A stretch of 6,361 nt of DNA from an uncultured Clostridium sp. (GTDB lineage: Bacteria; Bacillota_A; Clostridia; Lachnospirales; Lachnospiraceae). The position numbers and the translations under genes were made by a program. The notes beneath the pieces were generated by a model. The model was given only the letters and a program-made list of their open reading frames with translations, was not told the origin of the DNA and ran no database searches. Location: the NCBI GenBank assembly GCA_947174825.1, contig CAMWKN010000097.1, forward strand, positions 1 through 6,361, read 5' to 3'. Of the stretch, positions 1-5,792 are shown in pieces; the stretch's first letter is position 1; every line of letters begins with the position of its first letter.

Positions 1-1808
1 TTAGTCGAATCCTAAGCATTTATGCTTATCTTTTAAAGTATGCTTGTCGCAAGGATGCCGGGGTGATTTTTTTGATCTTTGGATCTTTTGTATTGGGTGG
101 TGTGGTATATGCCAGCATGGACACTATTTTTATGAGAGCATTCATTAATTATCTGTCGGATCCGTCATATACCTTCCGACAGACAGCAGTATTAGTGGCT
201 GTGGCAACGGTGGGTATGGCAGTTTTAATGGCATTTGACCGCAGTGCAGAAAGTTTTGCCACTCCGAGGATCATTCGTATGACTGGCATGATGCAGGAGG
301 AAATGATAAAAAAGGCAGCTCGGATGGACTTGATCTGTTATGACTGCGATGAATACTATGATGACTTTGTGGTGGCAGCATCCCAATTGGAAGACATGGT
401 GGTTACTGCGATTTTTGATCTGGCGAGAATGGGCAGAAATGTTACGACAGTTTTGGTATTGTCTGGTTTGATTACTTTCATTGATCCAGTAATTGCCCTG
501 TTTCCTATTTTGGGATTCTTCATCAATGCTTTTTCCCGTTTCAAGATTATGAAACTGGAATATCAGTATGACGTGGAAAAGAAAACCATCATGCGCCGGG
601 CGAATTATTCCAAACGGGTATTTTATCAGCCGGAATATGCCAAGGAAATCAAACTTTCTCACATTGAAATACCTTTGCAGAAGCAGTTTCATCAAGCAAT
701 TGACGAAACGATTGACATATCCAGAAAGTATGGTGTCCAGATTTCCCTGTGGTCGTTGGTTAACTGGATCGCTGTGTTTACGGTTTTGTCGATGTTCTGT
801 GTCCCACTCTATTTGGGCTATATGGCTCTGGTGGTATGTAGTATCGGTCTGGGAGATGTGGCAGCTCTAAATAATGCCCAGGGCATCATGCGGAATCAGC
901 TGGATTCCATCAACTATTGTATTGAGCGTATCCAGAGGGCAGGAATGTTCTGCGAGCGTTTTCGTAAATTTATGAACTATGAGAGTAAGATTGAGGAAGC
1001 AGTAGGGGAGGCATCTATTCCGGAGGAGCATTCTGTTCTGGAGATCAAGGATATGAGCTTCCGTTATGACGGAGCGGATAAAGATACTTTGAAACACATT
1101 AGCATGACTATACGTCCGGGGGAGAAGGTGGCATTTGTCGGTGAAAATGGTGCTGGAAAATCTACCTTGATTAAACTGTTGATGCGTTTGTATGATGTGA
1201 CAGAAGGCGGCATCCGCTATGGAGAACACGACATCAGAGAGTATAGTACAGAGGACTATCGTGATATTTTTGGATCTGTTTTTCAGGATTACCAGCTCTA
1301 TGCTGCTACGGTACAGGAAAATGTTATGATGCAGCAACCGAAAGCAGAGGATCAGGACAGAATTACAGAGGCATTGGAGCAGTCTGGTTTTCTGGAACGG
1401 CTTCGCACATTGCCGTCCGGACTAGATACTTCTTTGACCCGTGAATTTGCAGAAGATGGTGTGCAGTTATCCGGTGGAGAAGCACAGAAAGTAGCCATTG
1501 CCCGCCTGTTTGCCAAAAAGGATCGCATGCATATCGCCATTCTGGACGAACCGTCCAGTGCCTTAGATCCCAAAGCAGAGTACGATTTGAACCGGAATAT
1601 TCTGAATAAGGCAGGAGATGCAACTGTCATCTTTATTTCTCACAGACTTTCCACTACCAGAGATGCAGATCGCATTTATATGTTTGAGCATGGGGAGATT
1701 ATTGAGGAGGGTACCCATCAGGAACTGATGAAATTGGATGGGCAGTATGCTGAGATGTTCCAATGTCAGGCAAAATACTATCAGCAGAATCAGGAAATTG
1801 TCGGATAA
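1..1808 (+). CDS. ABC exporter half-transporter, permease-ATPase fusion (5' partial)
   Basis: This is a membrane ABC exporter subunit with an N-terminal six-helix-type transmembrane domain followed by a nucleotide-binding domain. The frame is open to the first base of the window, and the 20 codons before the GTG at 63 read SRILSIYAYLLKYACRKDAG, which resembles the stretch leading into transmembrane helix 1. The real start is therefore upstream and GTG 63 is an internal valine. About 601 residues are visible, close to a full-length half-exporter. Hydrophobic segments lie near nt 60-130, 195-240, 440-535 and 750-860. The ATPase is complete: Walker A GENGAGKST (nt 1140-1166), Q-loop VFQDYQ (about nt 1278-1295), signature LSGGE (1467-1481), Walker B ILDEP with the catalytic Glu at 1548-1550, and the switch His at 1641-1643. 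Such proteins often work as heterodimers, so a partner may lie upstream. The substrate cannot be told; peptide or drug export is possible. It ends 79 nt before the next gene. Confidence 0.93.
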   Translation, partial: SRILSIYAYLLKYACRKDAGVIFLIFGSFVLGGVVYASMDTIFMRAFINYLSDPSYTFRQTAVLVAVATVGMAVLMAFDRSAESFATPRIIRMTGMMQEEMIKKAARMDLICYDCDEYYDDFVVAASQLEDMVVTAIFDLARMGRNVTTVLVLSGLITFIDPVIALFPILGFFINAFSRFKIMKLEYQYDVEKKTIMRRANYSKRVFYQPEYAKEIKLSHIEIPLQKQFHQAIDETIDISRKYGVQISLWSLVNWIAVFTVLSMFCVPLYLGYMALVVCSIGLGDVAALNNAQGIMRNQLDSINYCIERIQRAGMFCERFRKFMNYESKIEEAVGEASIPEEHSVLEIKDMSFRYDGADKDTLKHISMTIRPGEKVAFVGENGAGKSTLIKLLMRLYDVTEGGIRYGEHDIREYSTEDYRDIFGSVFQDYQLYAATVQENVMMQQPKAEDQDRITEALEQSGFLERLRTLPSGLDTSLTREFAEDGVQLSGGEAQKVAIARLFAKKDRMHIAILDEPSSALDPKAEYDLNRNILNKAGDATVIFISHRLSTTRDADRIYMFEHGEIIEEGTHQELMKLDGQYAEMFQCQAKYYQQNQEIVG

Positions 1809-1825
1809 CAGAAAATTTTTCTATA

Positions 1826-1855
1826 TTTAATTGCTTACAAATGCTAAACTAAAAT
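1826..1855 (+). promoter_or_regulatory. Weak sigma-A promoter candidate before the PAS gene
   Basis: A -10-like TAAAAT (1850-1855, five of six to TATAAT) lies 18 nt after a poor -35-like TTTAAT (1826-1831). The position suits transcription of the PAS gene whose ATG is at 1888, but the region is AT-rich and such matches arise by chance. The PAS gene could equally be transcribed with the ABC gene, because no terminator with a GC stem is visible in the 79-nt gap. Confidence 0.22.
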
Positions 1856-1887
1856 AGTAGTATTACAGAAAGAAAAAGGAGGCTGTT

Positions 1888-2274
1888 ATGGACAAAACAG
1901 AATTGTATCCGTTTTTATTCAGTATGGCGGAGGAAGATCATAGTTCTATTGTTATTTGTAATTTGGAGCATGAAATTATTTATATGAATCCGGCAGCAAA
2001 GGAACACTATGTAAAATGGGGCGGATCACAGTTAATAGGACAAAATCTGCTATGGTGTCACAATGCTGATTCCAGGCAGAAGATCGAAAAAGTATTGGCT
2101 TGGTTTCGGAAGGGCAGGGATCATAACCGGGTATATACTTTTCATAATGAAAAGGAAGAGAAAGATGTTTATATGATTGCCTTGCGGGATGAAGAAGGGA
2201 AACTAATCGGATATTATGAGAAACATGAATACCGGAATAGAGAAACCATGGAAATGTATAAAATGGAAGGATAG
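1888..2274 (+). CDS. Stand-alone single PAS-domain protein
   Basis: A 128-residue cytoplasmic protein consisting almost entirely of one PAS sensor domain. The start is well supported: AAAGGAGG at 1875-1882 is 5 nt before the ATG. Residues 18-37 (IVICNLEHEIIYMNPAAKEH region) are the classic PAS opening with the 'N-P-A-A' turn. Residues 49-75 carry LIGQNLLWCHNADSR followed by an amphipathic helix (QKIEKVLAWFRKG). Residues 80-118 form the closing strands, including IALRDEEGKLIGYYE. The motif C57-H58-N59 with S62 recalls the 'CHPPKS' motif of PAS domains found in DUF438-type proteins, so I place it near that PAS subgroup. There is no signal peptide, membrane helix, kinase, GGDEF, HTH or other output domain, so it must act through a partner if it signals at all. 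Ligand unknown. It lies between an exporter and glycogen phosphorylase, and co-transcription with the exporter is possible. Confidence 0.8.
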   Translation: MDKTELYPFLFSMAEEDHSSIVICNLEHEIIYMNPAAKEHYVKWGGSQLIGQNLLWCHNADSRQKIEKVLAWFRKGRDHNRVYTFHNEKEEKDVYMIALRDEEGKLIGYYEKHEYRNRETMEMYKMEG

Positions 2275-2279
2275 GAAAA

Positions 2280-2306
2280 CTGTCATACAACGATAATTGC
2301 TATAAT
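2280..2306 (+). promoter_or_regulatory. Possible upstream extended -10 promoter
   Basis: A perfect TATAAT at 2301-2306 is preceded by TGC (2298-2300), forming an extended -10 element. A CTGTCA at 2280-2285 matches four of six of the -35 consensus, but the spacer is only 15 nt. Extended -10 elements can tolerate a poor -35. It would start near 2313 and give a leader of about 120 nt ahead of glgP, tandem with the stronger promoter at 2362-2390. Confidence 0.4.
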
Positions 2307-2329
2307 CTCTGGGAAAATGACAAAAAAAT

Positions 2330-2349
2330 GCCATAAATGTATTTTTGGC
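2330..2349 (+). repeat. Small inverted repeat between the two glgP promoters
   Basis: GCCA (2330-2333) pairs with TGGC (2346-2349), and after one T-T mismatch AAA (2335-2337) pairs with TTT (2342-2344) around the loop TGTA. Seven A residues lie at 2322-2328, so on the - strand the hairpin would be followed by a T-run and resembles a weak terminator in that direction. On the + strand no U-tract follows. It may be chance, or it may end antisense transcription or form structure in a longer leader. Confidence 0.3.
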
Positions 2350-2361
2350 TGGCCCCGCAAT

Positions 2362-2390
2362 TTGATTTTTATAGGGATCTAGTATATAAT
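2362..2390 (+). promoter_or_regulatory. Sigma-A promoter of glycogen phosphorylase gene
   Basis: A -35 TTGATT (2362-2367, four of six to TTGACA) and a perfect -10 TATAAT (2385-2390) are separated by exactly 17 nt. Transcription would begin near 2397, giving a leader of about 39 nt. This is the best promoter in the window, and it indicates that the phosphorylase gene is transcribed independently of the PAS gene. Confidence 0.75.
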
Positions 2391-2407
2391 GGATTCTGAG
2401 TTATGTT

Positions 2408-2421
2408 TTAAAGCGAATGCA
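2408..2421 (+). promoter_or_regulatory. cre-like site (candidate CcpA operator) in glgP leader
   Basis: The 14-mer TTAAAGCGAATGCA matches the loose cre consensus TGNAANCGNWNNCA at all fixed positions except the second. It sits just downstream of the predicted start near 2397 and abuts the ribosome binding site AGGAGG (2421-2426). A bound repressor there could block elongation or initiation. This would suit catabolite control of a glucan-degrading gene, but a single degenerate match is weak evidence. Confidence 0.33.
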
Positions 2422-2435
2422 GGAGGATATAGTAC

Positions 2436-4901
2436 ATGAAAGAGATCAATAAGGAAGAATTCAAAAAAGAAGTGGAAGATTACGTGAAGGTACTTTTCCG
2501 TAAAAAGATCAAAGAAGCGGACGAGCAGCAATTATTTCAGGCTGTTTCTTATGCGGTAAAGGATTTTATCGTAGACCAGTGGATGGCAACTCACAGAACT
2601 TACGAAGAAAAAGATGTCAAGACAGTATATTATCTGTCCATGGAATTTTTAACCGGTCGTGCTTTGGGAAATATTATTATCAACCTCAAAGGAAACAAAG
2701 CGATCAAAGAAGCAATTGAAGAGTTGGGCATGGATCTGGATGTCATCGAGGACCAGGAACCGGATGCTGCATTGGGAAATGGTGGTCTGGGACGTCTGGC
2801 AGCTTGTTTCCTGGATTCCCTGTCTACCCTGGGTTATCCGGCATATGGCTGTGGTATCCGTTATAAATATGGTATGTTTGCCCAGGCGATTGAAAATGGA
2901 TATCAGATTGAGAAACCAGATGAGTGGTTGAAGGACGGCAACCCATTTGAAATCAAGCGTCCAGAGTATTCTGCAGAAGTCAAGTTTGGTGGTTATGTAG
3001 CAATTCGCAAGGACGAAAATGGAAAAGATGTCTTTACACAGGAAGATTACCAGTCTGTCCGTGCCGTACCATATGATATGCCAATCGTAGGTTACAATAA
3101 TAATGTAGTAAATACACTTTGTATCTGGGATGCAGAGGCAATCAATACATTTAACCTCAGTTCTTTTGATAAGGGTGATTATCAGAAAGCGGTTGAGCAG
3201 GAAAATCTGGCACGTACTATTTGCGAGGTATTGTATCCAAATGATAACCATATGGCAGGTAAGGAATTGCGTCTGAAACAACAGTATTTCTTTGTATCAG
3301 CCAGTGTACAACGTGCGGTTGCCAAATATATGGCTTCCCACAGCGATATTCATAAAATTTATGAAAAGGTTTGTTTCCAGTTAAATGATACCCATCCAAC
3401 AGTAACGGTTGCTGAGTTAATGCGCATTTTGATGGATGAGTATGGTCTGGAATGGGATGAGGCATGGAGCATTACTAACAAGACTTGTGCTTACACCAAC
3501 CATACAATTATGTCCGAAGCATTGGAGAAATGGCCATTAGAGTTGTTCTCCCGTTTGTTGCCTCGTATCTATCAGATTATTGAGGAAATTAACCGTCGTT
3601 TCATTCTGGATATTCAGGCAGCTTATCCAGGCGATTATGGCAAGGTTGAGCGCATGGCGATCATTTATGATGGACAGGTTAAGATGGCACATCTGGCAAT
3701 TGCTGCCAGCTTCTCCGTTAACGGTGTGGCAAGATTGCATACAGAGATTCTGAAGAATCAGGAATTAAAAGATTTCTACCTGATGATGCCAGAGAAATTC
3801 AATAACAAGACCAATGGTATTACACAGCGTCGTTTCTTATTACACGGTAATCCGCTCCTGGCTGACTGGGTAACCAAGAAAATCGGTGACGACTGGATTA
3901 CCAATCTGTCACATATTAATGAGTTAACAGTTTATGCGGATGATGAACTGAGCCAGAAAGAATTCATGAATATTAAATATCAGAATAAAGTTCGCCTGGC
4001 AGAATATATTAAGAAACATAATGGAATTGAAGTGAATCCACGTTCCATTTTCGATGTGCAGGTAAAGAGACTGCATGAGTATAAACGTCAGCTGTTGAAC
4101 ATCCTGCATGTGATGTATCTGTACAATGATCTCAAGAAAAATCCGGATAAAGATTTTTATCCTAGAACCTTTATCTTTGGTGCCAAGGCATCTGCAGGCT
4201 ATCATCGTGCAAAGCAGATTATCAAGCTGATTAACAGTGTGGCGGATGTTGTCAACAATGATAAGTCTATTCAGGACAAGATCAAAGTGGTATTTATTGA
4301 GAACTACCGTGTATCCAATGCGGAGATCATTTTTGCAGGCGCAGATGTGTCAGAACAGATCTCTACCGCCAGCAAGGAGGCATCTGGTACTGGTAATATG
4401 AAGTTTATGTTAAATGGTGCGCTGACTTTGGGAACCATGGATGGTGCTAATGTTGAGATTGTAGAAGAAGTTGGCAAAGAAAATGCATTTATCTTTGGTC
4501 TGTCTTCGGATGAGGTTATTGCATATGAGCATAATAATCAGTACAATCCTCGGGATATCTACAATATGGATTCTGAGATCCGCGAAGTGCTGACACAGTT
4601 AGTAGACGGAACCTATGCTCCGGGTAATCCAGAGGAATTCCGTGATATTTACAATTCTCTGCTGGATGGTGACGGTGGTCGTGCAGATATGTATTTCATT
4701 CTCAAAGATTTCCGTTCCTATGCAGATGCACAGAGACGGGTTGAGGAGGCATACCGTGATACGGCAGGATGGGCAAAATCTGCTATGTTGAATACAGCAA
4801 AATGTGGAAAATTCTCTTCTGACCGTACCATTGAAGAATATGCACAGGAATTGTGGAAATTAGAAAAGGTTACCGTAGAGGTACCAGATGATAATGAATA
4901 A
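2436..4901 (+). CDS. glgP: Glycogen/starch (alpha-glucan) phosphorylase, GT35
   Basis: Cytoplasmic PLP-dependent enzyme that releases glucose-1-phosphate from alpha-1,4-glucans (glycogen, starch, maltodextrin) by phosphorolysis. The 821 residues match the usual bacterial length of about 800-840, so it is complete. AGGAGG at 2421-2426 lies 9 nt before the ATG. Conserved blocks seen: YYLSMEFLTGR (residues 65-75); AALGNGGLGRLAACF (111-125), the glycine-rich active-site block; QLNDTHPTV; TNHT with His356 (equivalent of the active-site His of muscle phosphorylase); VQVKRLHEYKRQ (541-552) with the phosphate-contacting K544/R545/K550; and EASGTGNMKFMLNGA, where Lys656 is the Schiff-base lysine that binds PLP. 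All expected catalytic residues are present. The N-terminus is short and I see no equivalent of the animal phosphorylation segment, so phosphorylation control is unlikely. No glgBCDA genes lie beside it. Its own promoter (2362-2390) and a possible cre site suggest independent, carbon-responsive expression. It could instead prefer maltodextrin (MalP-like); sequence alone does not decide. Confidence 0.97.
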   Translation: MKEINKEEFKKEVEDYVKVLFRKKIKEADEQQLFQAVSYAVKDFIVDQWMATHRTYEEKDVKTVYYLSMEFLTGRALGNIIINLKGNKAIKEAIEELGMDLDVIEDQEPDAALGNGGLGRLAACFLDSLSTLGYPAYGCGIRYKYGMFAQAIENGYQIEKPDEWLKDGNPFEIKRPEYSAEVKFGGYVAIRKDENGKDVFTQEDYQSVRAVPYDMPIVGYNNNVVNTLCIWDAEAINTFNLSSFDKGDYQKAVEQENLARTICEVLYPNDNHMAGKELRLKQQYFFVSASVQRAVAKYMASHSDIHKIYEKVCFQLNDTHPTVTVAELMRILMDEYGLEWDEAWSITNKTCAYTNHTIMSEALEKWPLELFSRLLPRIYQIIEEINRRFILDIQAAYPGDYGKVERMAIIYDGQVKMAHLAIAASFSVNGVARLHTEILKNQELKDFYLMMPEKFNNKTNGITQRRFLLHGNPLLADWVTKKIGDDWITNLSHINELTVYADDELSQKEFMNIKYQNKVRLAEYIKKHNGIEVNPRSIFDVQVKRLHEYKRQLLNILHVMYLYNDLKKNPDKDFYPRTFIFGAKASAGYHRAKQIIKLINSVADVVNNDKSIQDKIKVVFIENYRVSNAEIIFAGADVSEQISTASKEASGTGNMKFMLNGALTLGTMDGANVEIVEEVGKENAFIFGLSSDEVIAYEHNNQYNPRDIYNMDSEIREVLTQLVDGTYAPGNPEEFRDIYNSLLDGDGGRADMYFILKDFRSYADAQRRVEEAYRDTAGWAKSAMLNTAKCGKFSSDRTIEEYAQELWKLEKVTVEVPDDNE

Positions 4902-4906
4902 ACATA

Positions 4907-4936
4907 TCAGATACTTAGGATAAACCTGAGATCTGA
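4907..4936 (+). repeat. RNA hairpin 1 downstream of glgP
   Basis: TCAGAT (4907-4912) pairs with ATCTGA (4931-4936), and CTTAGG (4914-4919) pairs with CCTGAG (4925-4930, one G-U), with A4913 bulged and the loop ATAAA. This gives a 12-bp stem beginning 5 nt after the glgP stop codon. No T-run follows, so it is not a classical terminator. It could protect the glgP 3' end or mark a processing site. Confidence 0.5.
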
Positions 4937-4943
4937 AGCAGGT

Positions 4944-4977
4944 ATGGACAGCTTTGGTAGAAACTGGAGCTGTCCAT
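4944..4977 (+). repeat. RNA hairpin 2: perfect 10-bp inverted repeat before the PRTase-like gene
   Basis: ATGGACAGCT (4944-4953) and AGCTGTCCAT (4968-4977) are exact reverse complements. The inner bases TTGG (4954-4957) and CTGG (4964-4967) extend the stem by four pairs, three of them G-U, leaving the loop TAGAAA. The following bases are CTTAATAAAT, not a U-tract, so termination would be inefficient. A poor promoter-like pair, TTGGTA (4954-4959) and CTTAAT (4978-4983) 18 nt apart, overlaps the hairpin. Most likely roles are partial termination or attenuation, mRNA processing, or stabilisation between two co-transcribed genes. Confidence 0.6.
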
Positions 4978-4991
4978 CTTAATAAATGTAT

Positions 4992-4999
4992 AAGGGAGG
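4992..4999 (+). promoter_or_regulatory. Ribosome binding site that decides the PRTase-like start
   Basis: AAGGGAGG ends 9 nt before ATG 5009, a normal distance. An in-frame TTG at 5003 would leave only 3 nt and is rejected as the start. Confidence 0.8.
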
Positions 5000-5008
5000 T
5001 TATTGCAT

Positions 5009-5656
5009 ATGGAAAGATTGTTACAAAGACAGGTGAAGATTCCGGCAAAAGTAAATCACAAAATTGAATTAAAGGTCATTCCGGGACATTTTGCAACCAA
5101 TCATTCACACATTAATTATTATTTAGATATCACACCAATCAAATGCCGGCACAATGAGGCACAATTGGCGGCGAAGGAGTTTGTCAAACAGTACATGAAT
5201 AACCATATTGTAGACACTATTGTTTGTATGGACGGCTGCGAAGTAATTGGAGCTTATCTGGCAGAGGAATTAACCACCATGGGAATTATGTCAATCAATA
5301 CTCATGAATGCGTTAATGTGATTACACCGGAGATCAATACCGGAGGCCTCATTTTTCGGGAAAATGTAGAGTCTATGTTGAAAAATAAGCATGTAGTGCT
5401 ATTGCTTGCCAGTGCCACTACCGGTAAAACGATTGAACAGACGATACAGGCAATCCAATATTATGGCGGCATGGTGGAAGGGGTATCGGCAATTTTTGCT
5501 GCGGTAGAAAAAGTTGGTGATTTTGAGATTGATTCCATCTACCTTGTATCGGATATCAATGATTATCAGAGCTATGAATTGGGCAAATGTCCATATTGTC
5601 AGGCAAATCATAAACTGGATGCCATCGTAAACAGTTATGGTTTTTCGGTACTTTAA
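5009..5656 (+). CDS. Phosphoribosyltransferase-fold protein (orotate PRTase-like) with atypical PRPP loop
   Basis: A 215-residue cytoplasmic protein of the type I phosphoribosyltransferase fold, a type often annotated as orotate phosphoribosyltransferase in clostridia. The starting region HFATNHSHINYYLDITPIK (residues 27-45) and the strand-helix VDTIVCMDGCEVIGAYLAEEL (about 68-88) fit the PRTase core. The segment VVLLLASATTGKTIEQTI (about 129-146) sits where the PRPP-binding loop should be, with the TTGKT turn (137-141) kept. The two adjacent acidic residues that normally precede it (as in V-D-D-x-x-T-T-G) are replaced by Ala134-Ser135. A C-terminal CPYC pair (Cys194, Cys197) could bind metal, or be redox-active or structural. 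Loss of the acidic pair makes normal transferase activity doubtful, so a changed substrate or a binding/regulatory role is possible. It lies 107 nt after glgP with no clear terminator between and may be read from the glgP promoter. No other pyrimidine genes are nearby. Confidence 0.72.
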   Translation: MERLLQRQVKIPAKVNHKIELKVIPGHFATNHSHINYYLDITPIKCRHNEAQLAAKEFVKQYMNNHIVDTIVCMDGCEVIGAYLAEELTTMGIMSINTHECVNVITPEINTGGLIFRENVESMLKNKHVVLLLASATTGKTIEQTIQAIQYYGGMVEGVSAIFAAVEKVGDFEIDSIYLVSDINDYQSYELGKCPYCQANHKLDAIVNSYGFSVL

Positions 5657-5678
5657 TTAAGAGTATTGATGATTTGAG

Positions 5679-5706
5679 ATGAAGTTCATGATGAATTTCA
5701 TTTTTT
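5679..5706 (+). terminator. Probable intrinsic terminator after the PRTase-like gene
   Basis: ATGAAGTTC (5679-5687) pairs with GAATTTCAT (5693-5701, one G-U) around the loop ATGAT, followed by six T (5701-5706). The stem is AT-rich and so of modest strength, but position and U-tract fit. It is built from two near-identical 11-mers, ATGAAGTTCAT and ATGAATTTCAT, each itself an inverted repeat. Confidence 0.6.
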
Positions 5707-5719
5707 GAATGAAACACAG

Positions 5720-5752
5720 TGCATAATATTCCTCTGTTTACAGATAATACTA
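5720..5752 (+). promoter_or_regulatory. spoVT promoter region, possible forespore (sigma-G/F) type
   Basis: TGCATA (5720-5725) fits the sigma-G -35 consensus (YGHATR), and AATACTA (5746-5752) differs at one base from the sigma-G -10 CATACTA. The spacer is 20 nt rather than the usual 17-18. Read as sigma-F, GCATA plus GATAATACTA (5743-5752) fits well in sequence, with a 17-nt gap. Read as sigma-A, GATAAT (5743-5748) is a good -10 with a poor -35. A short inverted repeat TCTGT-TT-ACAGA (5733-5744) overlaps the -10 and could be an operator. Known control of spoVT in Bacillus by sigma-G supports the forespore reading; the sequence alone does not decide. Confidence 0.4.
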
Positions 5753-5792
5753 TCAGATTGGATAGAAAATATGTAAATGGAGGATTTTTTAT

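Noticed and set aside
225..695. - strand open frame inside the ABC exporter gene
   Set aside because: Antisense shadow with unlikely composition and no supporting signals.
1810..1822. AGAAA-ATT-TTTCT inverted repeat after the ABC gene as a terminator
   Set aside because: The stem contains a single G-C pair at each arm and would be too weak to stop transcription.
2649..3281. Long - strand open frame inside glgP (210 codons)
   Set aside because: It lies wholly antisense to a clear phosphorylase gene, its product is unlike any family I recognise, and it has no ribosome binding site; it is a by-product of the codon pattern of glgP.
5003..5008. TTG at 5003 as the start of the PRTase-like gene
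   Set aside because: Only 3 nt separate it from the ribosome binding site, while ATG 5009 has 9-nt spacing and is the commoner codon.
5588..5599. CPYC motif as a sign of a thioredoxin or glutaredoxin domain
   Set aside because: The surrounding sequence has no thioredoxin fold and the motif is at the C-terminal end of a PRTase-fold protein.
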